Both the position numbers and the translations under genes were made by a program. This document shows positions 54,242-62,693 of a stretch of DNA of 64,000 bases, piece by piece. How positions within the stretch are numbered: the stretch's first letter is position 1; every line of letters starts with the position of its first letter. A model generated the notes under the pieces. It did not search any database, was not told the origin of the DNA, and was given only the letters and a program-made list of their open reading frames with translations. The stretch comes from Candidatus Galacturonatibacter soehngenii (GTDB lineage Bacteria > Bacillota > Clostridia > Lachnospirales > Lachnospiraceae). The DNA is taken from NCBI RefSeq assembly GCF_008830185.1, contig NZ_WAGX01000007.1:310001-374000 (forward strand), read 5' to 3'.

Positions 54242-55123
54242 ATCTCTTTTCAAATGGTGTTAAATACCCATTTGATGAATGTGGTCTCACATGATTGTAA
54301 TATACAAAAATATAATCATAAGTTGCTTCATTTAATGCCTCATCTGTTTCAAAGCTATGGTGATTTGCAAAATCTGCTTTAAATGTTCCGTAAAAGCTTT
54401 CCATGGGAGCATTATCATAAGGGCATCCTGCCTTACTCATACTTTGAGTAATATTTTGCAAAGAACAAAATTCTGTAAAAGCTCTCGATGTAAACTGCGA
54501 CCCTTGATCACTATGAAGGATAAGCCCCTTCTTAACGGTATTATGATTCAGTGCATAGGTCAGAGTTTCAATTGCTAATTCTGCATTAATACGATTACTA
54601 TTTAAAGTTGCCACTGGTGAACGATCATATAAATCAATAATAGTACAATTATATCTTTTCGCTCCATCCTCTCTCCACATATACGTAAAATCCGTACACC
54701 AAATCTTATTGGGTTCATCTACTTTAAAGTTTTGATTCAATAGGTTATCAAATTTTTTATAGCAATCGCCCTTTTTGTACTTTGGTTTTTTGGGTACCAC
54801 AATTGACCTAAGTCCAAGCTCATTCATATATTTATGAACGGTTGGATTACTTAAGCTTATAGATTTTCTATTAAGAAAGATACGCATCATTCGATATCCT
54901 GGTCGCCCCGCATACTCATGATAAATCTCTTCAATGGTTGCTTTGATTTCTTCCTTTTTCTTATAATAGTCAGCTTTTCTATGTTTTTTGTAATTATAAT
55001 AGGCATTTGGCTTTATATTAAATCTCGATAAGAGCCAACGTACACCATAATTTTCATGGTAGAAATCAATGAAATGGTATTGTTCTAATCTAGTTCCTTT
55101 GCGAAGAATGCGGCCGCTTTTTT
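54228..55123 (-). CDS. IS3-family transposase OrfB (by -1 frameshift from OrfA)
   Basis: An intact integrase-type frame. Start region RLEQYHFIDFYHENYG... after a slippery run (seven A then G on the minus strand, 55118-55124), then HTH_21 and the DDE core: Asp in WCTDFTYMW, Asp in LHSDQGSQFTS, Glu in APMESFYGTFK. Ends FEKRFSYR. As an OrfAB fusion this makes the active transposase. Apparently intact. Confidence 0.8.
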
Positions 55124-55378
55124 TAAGAAATCATTTTCCTTTTTGGATTCAGCAAGTTCCTTACGAAGTCTTAAATTTTCTGCCATTAAATCTTTCTCAT
55201 TATTTAACTCTGGATTTGATTCGCATTCTTCACTGTACTCGCGTATCCACTTGCGCAAGCTACCTTCTCCTAAATTGTATTCCTGATTTACGCTTTTCAT
55301 TTGGCGTCCTTCTTCAAGGACTAATCTCACTACTTTTTTCTTAAACTCTGGGGTATAAGTTTTTTTGATTCCTGCCAT
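55085..55378 (-). CDS. IS3-family transposase OrfA
   Basis: 97 residues: HTH (TYTPEFKKKVVRLVLEEGRQ) and a leucine-zipper-like end (ENLRLRKELAESKKENDFLK). Ends just past the A7G slippery site, which allows -1 shifting into OrfB. Confidence 0.8.
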   Translation of the reverse strand: MAGIKKTYTPEFKKKVVRLVLEEGRQMKSVNQEYNLGEGSLRKWIREYSEECESNPELNNEKDLMAENLRLRKELAESKKENDFLKKAAAFFAKELD

Positions 55379-55476
55379 TGTAATAGCCTCACTTTCATAT
55401 GAATTATTTTATCATAAATATCAGTGTTACTGTTACAACTTTAGTTTAGCATCTCAAAGAAAGGTTGGTGAATTAG

Positions 55477-55890
55477 ATGGGTCACACACCCTTTGGATAT
55501 AGAATTGAAGATGGAAAGGCTGTTGTAGATGATAAAGCAGCAGAACAAGTAAAAGAGTTATTTTCAGGTTACTTGTCAGGGTTATCCTTGAAGAATGCTG
55601 CAATAAAAGCTGGGATAGATTGCTACCATGCCACAGTAAGTAGGATGCTACAGAACAAGCAATACCTTGGAGACGAATTCTATCCTTCAATTATTGATGA
55701 GGAGATATTTGAAAAAGCAAGGTTAGAAAAACAAAAGCGAGCAGAAAAACTCGGAAGGATATGGGAGCCTAAAGATGTACCGAAAACGGATTATCCTGTA
55801 AAGTTCAAAGCAAAACCTCTGGTACAAAAATATGACGATCCATATAAGCAGGCAGAATATGCTTACAGTTTGATAGAAAGTGAGGTGTAA
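55477..55890 (+). CDS. Serine-recombinase accessory protein (recombinase domain only)
   Basis: 137 residues: GHTPFGYRIEDGKAVVDDKA start, then the 'recombinase' domain (AGIDCYHATVSRMLQNKQYL, FYPSIIDEEIFEKARLEKQK), no catalytic serine domain. Such short partners precede the large recombinase in clostridial ICEs and end LIESEV as here; not a truncation. Gap of 3 nt to the next gene. Confidence 0.75.
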   Translation: MGHTPFGYRIEDGKAVVDDKAAEQVKELFSGYLSGLSLKNAAIKAGIDCYHATVSRMLQNKQYLGDEFYPSIIDEEIFEKARLEKQKRAEKLGRIWEPKDVPKTDYPVKFKAKPLVQKYDDPYKQAEYAYSLIESEV

Positions 55891-55893
55891 CCA

Positions 55894-57471
55894 GTGGCAG
55901 TTAGCAGGAATGTAACAGTAATTCCAGCAATTAAACGAATCGGAAATAATAAAAATAGTGAGAGTAAACCCAAAATACGAGTAGCGGCATACTGCCGAGT
56001 TTCAACGGATAGTGAGGAGCAGGCCTCAAGTTACGAAATTCAGATTGAGCATTATACAAACTATATTAAGAGGAACAAGGGATGGGAATTGGCAGGTATT
56101 TTTGCGGATGACGGTATCACCGGTACCAGTACGAAAAAGCGTGATGAATTTAACCGCATGATTGAAGAATGTATGGCAGGAAATATTGATATGATCATCA
56201 CAAAATCCATCAGCCGATTTGCTAGAAATACGTTGGATTGTCTTAAATACATCCGGCAGTTAAAGGATAAAAACATTGCTGTGTTCTTCGAGAAAGAGAG
56301 TATCAACACCATGGATTCTAAGGGTGAAATATTACTGACTATCATGGCATCCCTTGCCCAGCAAGAAAGCCAATCCTTAAGCCAGAACGTTAAGCTGGGT
56401 ATTCAGTATCGATACCAGCAAGGTGAAGTTCAGGTCAACCACAAGCGTTTCCTTGGTTACACCAAGGATGAAAACAAGCAATTAGTGATTGATCCAGAGG
56501 GTGCTAAAGTTGTTAAACGGATTTACAGAGAATACCTTGAAGGAGCCAGTCTTTTACAGATAGCCAGAGGACTAGAAGCGGACGGCATTCTCACAGCGGC
56601 AGGCAAAGCAAAATGGAGACCTGAAACACTAAAAAAGATACTACAGAATGAAAAGTATATTGGTGATGCCCTTCTACAAAAAACATATACAGTTGATTTC
56701 CTTTCTAAAAAGCGAGTAAAGAATAATGGCATTGTTCCCCAGTATTACGTAGAAAACAGCCATGAGCCTATCATTCCACGTGAACTTTTTATGCAGGTTC
56801 AAGAAGAGATGGTTCGAAGAGCCAATCTTCGCGGCGGCAAGGGTGGTAAAAAGCGAGTTTATAGTAGTAAGTATGCCTTATCAAGTATTGTTTACTGCGG
56901 ACAATGCGGTAATATTTACCGACGAGTACATTGGAATAACCGAGGTTACAAGTCTATTGTTTGGAGATGTGTCAGTCGTTTAGAGGAAAAAGGCTCTGAA
57001 TGTACGGCCCCTACCATAAACGAGGAAACATTACAGGCAGCAGTGGTTAAGGCTATTAACGAACTTTTGGATAACAAAGAGCCCTTCCTCTCAACGTTAC
57101 AGAAAAACATAGCTACCGTCCTTAATGAAGAAAATGATAATACCACCGATGATATTGATAGAAAATTGGAAGAGTTACAACAACAGCTCCTTATACAAGC
57201 AAAATCAAAGAATGACTATGAAGATGTTGCTGATGAAATTCATCGACTTCGGGAATTAAAGCAAAATGCACTTGTAGAGAATGCAGAGCGAGAAGGAAAA
57301 AGGCAACGAATCAATGAGATGACAGACTTCTTAAATGAGCAGTCCCATGAGCTGGAGGAATATGATGAGCAGATTGTTAGAAGGCTTATTGAAAAAGTTA
57401 CGGTATTTGATGATAAACTCACCGTTGAATTCAAATCAGGTGTTGAAACTTATATAAAAGTTAAAGAATAA
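55894..57471 (+). CDS. Large serine recombinase (ICE integrase)
   Basis: 525 residues, GTG start. Catalytic domain (about 30-180): [20 protein letters not shown] with the serine nucleophile in CRVST, then [20 protein letters not shown] and RFARNT. Recombinase domain (about 200-310), zinc ribbon (YCGQCG ... [12 protein letters not shown]), coiled coil (about 420-490). It cuts and joins attachment sites. The tail scars A to E with an imperfect dyad are candidate targets. It is the only intact integrase in the island. Confidence 0.9.
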   Translation: MAVSRNVTVIPAIKRIGNNKNSESKPKIRVAAYCRVSTDSEEQASSYEIQIEHYTNYIKRNKGWELAGIFADDGITGTSTKKRDEFNRMIEECMAGNIDMIITKSISRFARNTLDCLKYIRQLKDKNIAVFFEKESINTMDSKGEILLTIMASLAQQESQSLSQNVKLGIQYRYQQGEVQVNHKRFLGYTKDENKQLVIDPEGAKVVKRIYREYLEGASLLQIARGLEADGILTAAGKAKWRPETLKKILQNEKYIGDALLQKTYTVDFLSKKRVKNNGIVPQYYVENSHEPIIPRELFMQVQEEMVRRANLRGGKGGKKRVYSSKYALSSIVYCGQCGNIYRRVHWNNRGYKSIVWRCVSRLEEKGSECTAPTINEETLQAAVVKAINELLDNKEPFLSTLQKNIATVLNEENDNTTDDIDRKLEELQQQLLIQAKSKNDYEDVADEIHRLRELKQNALVENAEREGKRQRINEMTDFLNEQSHELEEYDEQIVRRLIEKVTVFDDKLTVEFKSGVETYIKVKE

Positions 57472-57519
57472 TTTGCAAGTGAATTGTTTTACTAGTCTCT
57501 GAACAACAAAAATATTATA

Positions 57520-57573
57520 TTGACATAGGCGTAAATGTTGTTTATAATTAAAAACGACATTAATGTCGTTTTT
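57520..57573 (+). promoter_or_regulatory. Promoter and 24-bp operator of the TetR-family gene
   Basis: Consensus TTGACA (57520-57525), 17-bp spacer, TATAAT (57543-57548), then a perfect palindrome AAAACGACATT/AATGTCGTTTT (57550-57573 with the outer A/T pair) covering the start of transcription. Fits auto-repression by the TetR-family protein. Confidence 0.75.
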
Positions 57574-57603
57574 GGTTATAAAGAAATTTTGGAGGAAACT
57601 ATC

Positions 57604-58221
57604 ATGTCTCCTAGGGTAAACGATAATTATAAGATAAATAAAAAACAAAAAATACTTGAAGCTGCCAAGAGGGTATTTATAAAAAAAGGTTATATTCAAG
57701 CGACCATGCAGGACATTATTGTTGAGGCGGGTATTTCAAGAGGCGCTTTGTATTCGTACTTCAATAATATTGAGCATGTATTTGAGGAACTTCTTAAGTT
57801 AGACGATGAAAAAGATATTACTTTTATTAATATTGATGATGACTACACTTCTTCTTGGAAGCAACTCGTAGATTGGATCAGATTTCAACAACATATTATA
57901 TCGTCTAACAATGAATTTTTACTCTGTAAAAGTGAGTTCTTTTTAATAAAACACCGAGAATCTAACAAGTCAAGTAGCTCTTATATTACAGAGAGATATA
58001 AGAAGTTGATAACCGCAATCAGGGATTTTATAGATAAAGGAATTAAGAAAAAGCAATTCCATCCTTGCAAGTCATCAGAATTGATAGCTCTATATATGGT
58101 TTCATTTTTTGATGGATTAATGATAGATACATTTAATTTAAGTTTGGAGTTGACAAGGGTAAATGATCAAATTGATATTTTAATTTTTACATTAGAAAAT
58201 ATGCTTAGGCCAATTAAATAA
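57604..58221 (+). CDS. TetR-family repressor
   Basis: 205 residues from ATG 57604 (GGAGGAAA upstream). HTH (about 14-60, ILEAAKRVFIKKGYIQATMQ, ISRGALYSYF), then a helical ligand domain. Likely represses itself and the GNAT gene 17 bp downstream through the palindrome. A cargo pair within the ICE remnant. Confidence 0.85.
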   Translation: MSPRVNDNYKINKKQKILEAAKRVFIKKGYIQATMQDIIVEAGISRGALYSYFNNIEHVFEELLKLDDEKDITFINIDDDYTSSWKQLVDWIRFQQHIISSNNEFLLCKSEFFLIKHRESNKSSSSYITERYKKLITAIRDFIDKGIKKKQFHPCKSSELIALYMVSFFDGLMIDTFNLSLELTRVNDQIDILIFTLENMLRPIK

Positions 58222-58238
58222 TATGAAGGAGTGTTTTT

Positions 58239-58787
58239 ATGTTATTTCAAACTAAGAGAATCATTTTACGAAAAATGACTGCCCAAGATACAGAGATTTA
58301 TCATAAATGGAGAAATGATATAGATGTTATGCAAACTACTGCTCCGTTGTTAGATGTTTACCGTATTGAAGAAACAGAAGAATTTGTTAATCAAATAATC
58401 TTAGGATCCTGCTCTTCAAAATGCTACATTATACTTGAGAAACAATCTAAAAAGCCAATTGGAATTACTTCGTTAATAAATATTGATCATAAAAATCGTA
58501 ATGCAGAATGCATTATTGATATTGGAGAAAAAGAAGTCTGGGGGAAAGGGTATGGATTAGAGGCAATGAAATTACTTCTTGATTTCGGATTTCTGGAGAT
58601 GAATTTACACAGAATATCGCTGAGAGTTTTTTCTTTTAATGGAGGGGCAATAAAATTATATGAGAAACTAGGCTTTCAGCAAGAAGGAAGAGCACGCGAA
58701 GCTATTTTCCGCGATGGAGTATGGCATGATATCATTCATATGGCAATTATACAAAGTGCATATATAGAACAAATGAGAGAAAAGTAA
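58239..58787 (+). CDS. GNAT acetyltransferase, RimJ/RimL-like
   Basis: 182 residues: TKRIILRKMTAQDTEIYHKW start, acetyl-CoA loop (EVWGKGYGLEAMKLLLDFGF), NLHRISLRVFSFNGGAIKLYEKLGF end. May modify a drug or peptide; the TetR control suggests induced resistance, not proven. Confidence 0.82.
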   Translation: MLFQTKRIILRKMTAQDTEIYHKWRNDIDVMQTTAPLLDVYRIEETEEFVNQIILGSCSSKCYIILEKQSKKPIGITSLINIDHKNRNAECIIDIGEKEVWGKGYGLEAMKLLLDFGFLEMNLHRISLRVFSFNGGAIKLYEKLGFQQEGRAREAIFRDGVWHDIIHMAIIQSAYIEQMREK

Positions 58788-58804
58788 AAAAATCATACAG
58801 AGGA

Positions 58805-58890
58805 ACAGATTTCTTGAGTGAACAGTCATGTGAGTTGTAGGAATATGATGGGTAGTTGGTAAGGCAAATTATTGTGAAAGTAATAGTCTT
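58805..58890 (+). pseudogene. Fragment of a second large serine recombinase
   Basis: Reads TDFLSEQSCEL-stop-EYDG-stop-LVRQIIVKVIV, matching the tail of the recombinase at 55894 ([20 protein letters not shown]). Two stop codons. The stretch to about 58990 looks like decayed downstream sequence. Evidence for a second integrase whose element decayed. Confidence 0.65.
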
Positions 58891-59019
58891 AATTGCAGGA
58901 ATAACAGGAAACGGAAAATTCCACTAGAATGAGTTACAGGAATATCGCAGAGGGGTTTATAGCAAGGGCATATACTCAAAATAGGCACGTCCCCACTGTC
59001 ATGCGGAGGAGGGTTGTTA

Positions 59020-60060
59020 ATGCTGAAAGATTATCAAAAACTTGCTATTGAAAAGGTAAGGGAAAATGCTAAAGGTAAAATTAAAGAAGATAGGGTTTAT
59101 TTGGAGCAAATTTGTAATCAGTTTAGTGTTGATGTTGAAAAACTGATTAATCAAGTAATGCAAAGTCCTATTACCATAAACTTTCATCCGGATAGATTAT
59201 CAAACAATAATAAAACAGTCATAGAGAATTTGTTGGAGCAAGGGCGGTATCATGGACAATTTCGTACCGGTACTACTAATGGTGGTAAAACAGCTTTTGT
59301 TGGCGGCGACCGCTTTATGTGGGAACAGTGCCTATTTCACAGCGCATATCCGAATAATTCGTTTGATCGCCCTAAATATGGCGCCTTGAATATTTTTAAA
59401 TATATTGATGGAGCTTCTGTTCGTTTTGGTTCATGTTACCTTGTTTTGAAAAAAGAAATAATTGATAGATGTACTTTTTCATATGGAGACAGTTCGACTA
59501 ATCCAACAACTTTATGCACAAATGACACTTTTGTTTGTGTTTTGGCAGATTTACTTAGAAATGTACAAAACAATGGAAAACTCCTAAATCAAGTAGTTTC
59601 ATCAGAACAAGAAGCATTAGCGATTTTATTAAATAAAAGAGATGTTAAAGTCATAGGAAGAAATCTTGATTATTGCATTGAAACGCACATTCATGGAGAT
59701 GTTTATCTTTTAGATGATGTAGATAGCTTTTATATGGATGAATCTTATCAGGAAACAACATTTGAAGAAAAAGCTAATGAGTTGTGTCATAGGTATGGGA
59801 TAAAACTTAAATGGATTCCAAAGAGACAGATTAAGCTTGAAGAAATAGGCGATCTATTTCGCGGTCCAATGATTCCGCTATTAGCCAAGAAGATTGATAC
59901 TATTTGGGGTAATAATCAAGGCGTTATGAACGCTGCCCTTCTGGGGAAAGCATCTCAAGATAGTGAACTTAACCCGGAAAAATGGAATGATATTGGAAGT
60001 CAATCAGAGGTTTTCCAATACATAAAGCAACTTTGGCATAAAATTGGATATTTTGGTTGA
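59020..60060 (+). CDS. DUF3626 protein
   Basis: 346 residues from ATG 59020 (GGAGGAGGG just upstream). Signature ITINFHPDR near residue 50 and YGALNIFKYIDGASVRFGSC with later HIHGDVYLLDDVD. The family is unknown in function; scattered in mobile regions. Intact. Confidence 0.65.
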   Translation: MLKDYQKLAIEKVRENAKGKIKEDRVYLEQICNQFSVDVEKLINQVMQSPITINFHPDRLSNNNKTVIENLLEQGRYHGQFRTGTTNGGKTAFVGGDRFMWEQCLFHSAYPNNSFDRPKYGALNIFKYIDGASVRFGSCYLVLKKEIIDRCTFSYGDSSTNPTTLCTNDTFVCVLADLLRNVQNNGKLLNQVVSSEQEALAILLNKRDVKVIGRNLDYCIETHIHGDVYLLDDVDSFYMDESYQETTFEEKANELCHRYGIKLKWIPKRQIKLEEIGDLFRGPMIPLLAKKIDTIWGNNQGVMNAALLGKASQDSELNPEKWNDIGSQSEVFQYIKQLWHKIGYFG

Positions 60061-60115
60061 TATAAATGGTTTTATAATAAATCAGATTGTGGTTCTACAA
60101 CCGCAGGAAAACATG

Positions 60116-60196
60116 ATGAATATTCCAGCGATGCAGGATGAAATGCGCCGTCCCATGATGCTGATTGTATCGGCGAACAAAAAAGTGGATAGATAG
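60116..60196 (+). other. Short tail-like fragment, higher GC
   Basis: Frame MNIPAMQDEMRRPMMLIVSA then NKKVDR and stop. Base composition differs from neighbours, so probably a gene fragment brought by transfer. Origin not recognised. Confidence 0.25.
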
Positions 60197-60233
60197 AACT
60201 AAAACACCTATAAGGTATAAATGGAGGTAATTT

Positions 60234-60728
60234 ATGTTTAAAGAAAAAATTATTATAGAGATGAAAGAAGTATTCAAAGAAATTCCTTTTGGCATAGAGC
60301 ATACTCTCAAAGTTTTGAAAAATGCAGAAGATATAATGAAAGGAGAAAATATCGGAGAGGAAGAAAAAGAATTCATCAGTATTATTGCTATACTACATGA
60401 TATTGGTGCGGTTGAAGCACAAAAAAAATACGGTTCTATTGATGGTGTCTATCAAGAAAAGGAAGGACCAGAAGTAGCGAAAGAAATATTAAAAAAGGTA
60501 GGCTATAACAAAAATATTGATAGAATATGCTTTATAATAGGCAACCATCATACTCCATCTAAAATTGATGGACTTGATTTTCAAATACAATGGGAAGCTG
60601 ATTTGCTTGAAAATTTAACGGTTATGGATAAAGAAAAAGAACAGGAAAAGATAAAAAAGTGTATAGATGAAAACTTTAAAACAAACACAGGAAAAAGGAT
60701 AGCTTATAATCGCTTTATTTTAGATTAG
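60234..60728 (+). CDS. HD-domain phosphohydrolase
   Basis: 164 residues: GIEHTLKVLKNAE, AILHDIGAVEAQ and IGNHHTPSK, ending in an Asp (QWEADLLENL). Small HD proteins hydrolyse phosphates of nucleotides or related compounds. Substrate unknown. GGAGG ribosome site. Confidence 0.8.
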   Translation: MFKEKIIIEMKEVFKEIPFGIEHTLKVLKNAEDIMKGENIGEEEKEFISIIAILHDIGAVEAQKKYGSIDGVYQEKEGPEVAKEILKKVGYNKNIDRICFIIGNHHTPSKIDGLDFQIQWEADLLENLTVMDKEKEQEKIKKCIDENFKTNTGKRIAYNRFILD

Positions 60729-60822
60729 TAGTAGATTATTACAGTTATGTATTTTATATCGCAAAGAAAAAATAGTAGTTAAGTTTAACCCTAGATAATA
60801 AGCAGCAAAGGAGTGCGATAAG

Positions 60823-61222
60823 ATGATATCTAATAATACCTCCATGCCTACAACGGATGATGAGTTGCAAAAGAATACGGTTGGTTGTTAAGGATTCTGC
60901 TGATGAGTCATCCTACGTTCCAGTGTTGGAAGCGGCCGGATATGTGCTACAGATTCGAGAACCTGACTGGTTTGAGCATCGTTTGTTTAAAGGACCGGAT
61001 ACCGATATTAATCTGCATGTGTTCAGTTTGGGCACATCAGAGATTGATAGAATGTTACGCTTCCGTGATTGGTTGCGGACTAATGATACTGATCGGGACA
61101 AATATGCACAAGTCAAACGAAGCTTGGCAAAGAATAAATGGAGGCATGTCCAGCACTATGCGAATGCTAAAACATCAATAGTACAGGAAATCATGAAAAG
61201 AGCGAATGGTAATAATGCTTAA
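60823..61222 (+). pseudogene. GrpB/UPF0157-family nucleotidyltransferase-like, decayed
   Basis: The true N terminus (MISNNTSMPTTDDELQKNTV, ATG 60823) is followed by a deletion of roughly 50 residues with a frameshift and a stop. The rest reads LVVKDSADESSYVPVLEAAG ... FEHRLFKGPDTDINLHVFSL and is intact to 61222. Full GrpB proteins are about 170-180 residues. Confidence 0.7.
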
Positions 61223-61266
61223 GGAGAGTGTCATGTTTTCTTGGTTTGTTATAGGAGGTTATATCA

Positions 61267-61761
61267 ATGAAAAATACAGTAGATAATTTGTCAAAAAGTA
61301 AAGTTATTTTAATGTGCGGCCCTGCGGGAGCAGGTAAATCAACACTAGCAAAAAAATTTGAAAGTACCGGGATGACAATACTATCTTATGATGAAGAATC
61401 ATTCAAACGAGGTTTGAATGAACATCCTTTACCTCAGGAGGTTTTAGAAGATATTAAAACCTATCTTGATGAAAAACTAATTTCACTTATCATGCAAAAC
61501 ATTGATATTGTTCTCGATTATTCATTTTGGTCTAGAGAAATGAGAAATGAATATATTTCATTATTAAAGAAATACGACATAGAACCCAAAATCTATTATA
61601 TAAAGACACCTAAGGAAGTTGTTATGGAACGTATTCGAAAAAGAAACGGAAATCATCAAAATGATATCATATTGACGGAGCAAACAGCTTCCACTTATTA
61701 TGATCATTTTCAACCCCCAACTGCTGAAGAAGGTGAAGTTATAGTAGTCGAGGGATATTAA
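61267..61761 (+). CDS. P-loop kinase-like protein (AAA_33/zeta-like)
   Basis: 164 residues: Walker A CGPAGAGKSTLA, then ILSYDEESFKRG, DYSFWSREMRNEYI and a lid RIRKRNG. Similar to small kinases/phosphotransferases that modify drugs or other small molecules. No partner antitoxin is seen next to it. Confidence 0.7.
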   Translation: MKNTVDNLSKSKVILMCGPAGAGKSTLAKKFESTGMTILSYDEESFKRGLNEHPLPQEVLEDIKTYLDEKLISLIMQNIDIVLDYSFWSREMRNEYISLLKKYDIEPKIYYIKTPKEVVMERIRKRNGNHQNDIILTEQTASTYYDHFQPPTAEEGEVIVVEGY

Positions 61762-61856
61762 TATTGTGGTTTTAGGCATGGAAATTGTACTAGATGATAA
61801 GTTTTGTCAAATTTTTTGAAAGATATACTTCCAACAAGGGGATACCAGCTTCAGGT

Positions 61857-61922
61857 GATATCATTATTGTCATCTCAGAGCATGTGGAATGTGCGGTATT
61901 GATGTCAAGGGTGGATAAATAG
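61857..61922 (+). repeat. Scar E: detached RlmD-type C-terminal tail, right end of the island
   Basis: Reads DIIIVISEHVECAVLMSRVD then K and TAG. Dyad is weaker (CTCAGAGCATGTGGA, 61873 on). If insertions stack next to rlmD, this outermost scar is the oldest and could be the original tail of rlmD. Confidence 0.6.
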
Positions 61923-61943
61923 AAAGGCTGAAAAAAGCTTATA

Positions 61944-62020
61944 AATAAGGGTTTTCCAGACATTAGGTTTTTCTTCCGGCTATTTTGCCAGAGGAAGTCG
62001 TGTTAAGGAACCCTTATTTT
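61944..62020 (+). terminator. Long hairpin, terminator-like, after scar E
   Basis: AATAAGGGTT (61944-61953) pairs with AACCCTTATT (62009-62018), a 10-bp stem with a long loop and TTTT tail. May be the former terminator of rlmD or of the last element. Confidence 0.45.
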
Positions 62021-62186
62021 TATTGTTTGGGAGATGATGTCAGCTACTAAATAAGGATATGGATGAGTAATATTTCAAATAAAAAAATGAAGAATAATGT
62101 AAACTGAACATAACAGGATATGTTATGTTTAATTGATTGATTAATAGAAAGGTTATAATATAATAAGTATAAAGGATGTGAAAAGT

Positions 62187-62615
62187 ATGATAAATATGAA
62201 TCTGAAAGAATTGCGAAAAGCCCATAGATACACACAAGAAGAGGTTGCTGAAAAGATAAGTGTTTCAAGACAAGCGGTTGCAAAGTGGGAAAATGGTGAA
62301 ACTGTACCTGATATCAATAATTGTATTGCGTTGGCAGAATTGTATGGAGTTACCTTGGACGACTTAGTAAATCATTCGAAACAAAAAAACGGAATAGGTA
62401 TTCAGCCTGAAGGGAAACACGTATTTGGAACGGTAAAGGTTGGAGAAAGGGGACAAATTGTAATTCCTAAAAAAGCCAGAGAAATATTTAACATTTGTCC
62501 TCAAGACAGTTTGTTGGTTTTAGGCGATGAGGCACAGGGAATTGCCTTGGTGAAACAAGATAAATTTATGCATTTTGTAGAAGCTGCTTATAAAGCGAAA
62601 GAATGCAAGGAGTAG
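62187..62615 (+). CDS. XRE-AbrB fusion regulator
   Basis: 142 residues from ATG 62187 (AAAGGA 10 nt upstream). HTH_3 (about 1-60, LKELRKAHRYTQEEVAEKIS) then an AbrB/MazE-type swapped-hairpin (about 75-125, GTVKVGERGQIVIPKKAREI). Two DNA-binding modules in one small protein. Target unknown. TATAAT-like -10 upstream near 62153. Confidence 0.78.
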   Translation: MINMNLKELRKAHRYTQEEVAEKISVSRQAVAKWENGETVPDINNCIALAELYGVTLDDLVNHSKQKNGIGIQPEGKHVFGTVKVGERGQIVIPKKAREIFNICPQDSLLVLGDEAQGIALVKQDKFMHFVEAAYKAKECKE

Positions 62616-62693
62616 TAGATACCTTTAATGCAGAATGAATTTTAAGGGATCCATAAATGTAGTTATCTAATTAAGGAAGGACACGATATAAAG

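Larger units (their letters stand above)
54206..55437 (-). mobile_element. IS3-family insertion sequence (about 1.23 kb)
   Basis: Imperfect inverted ends: left TGTAACACCAATACTGATAT (from 54206) against the right end read in reverse, TGTAACAGTAACACTGATAT (from 55437). Contains orfA and orfB in IS3 order on the minus strand. No clear target duplication flanks it, consistent with a deletion next to the insertion. Confidence 0.8.

Noticed and set aside
54206-55437. Target-site duplication of the IS3 element
   Set aside because: Flanks (AAAATT and ACTTTA) do not share a 3-4 bp repeat, so none is claimed.
61267-61761. Zeta toxin with antitoxin
   Set aside because: No epsilon-like or other short antitoxin gene next to it; only a general P-loop kinase call is safe.
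40634-61922. Scars as REP-like or small RNA repeats
   Set aside because: Copies keep a reading frame with the same amino-acid tail and one orientation, which short structural repeats would not do.
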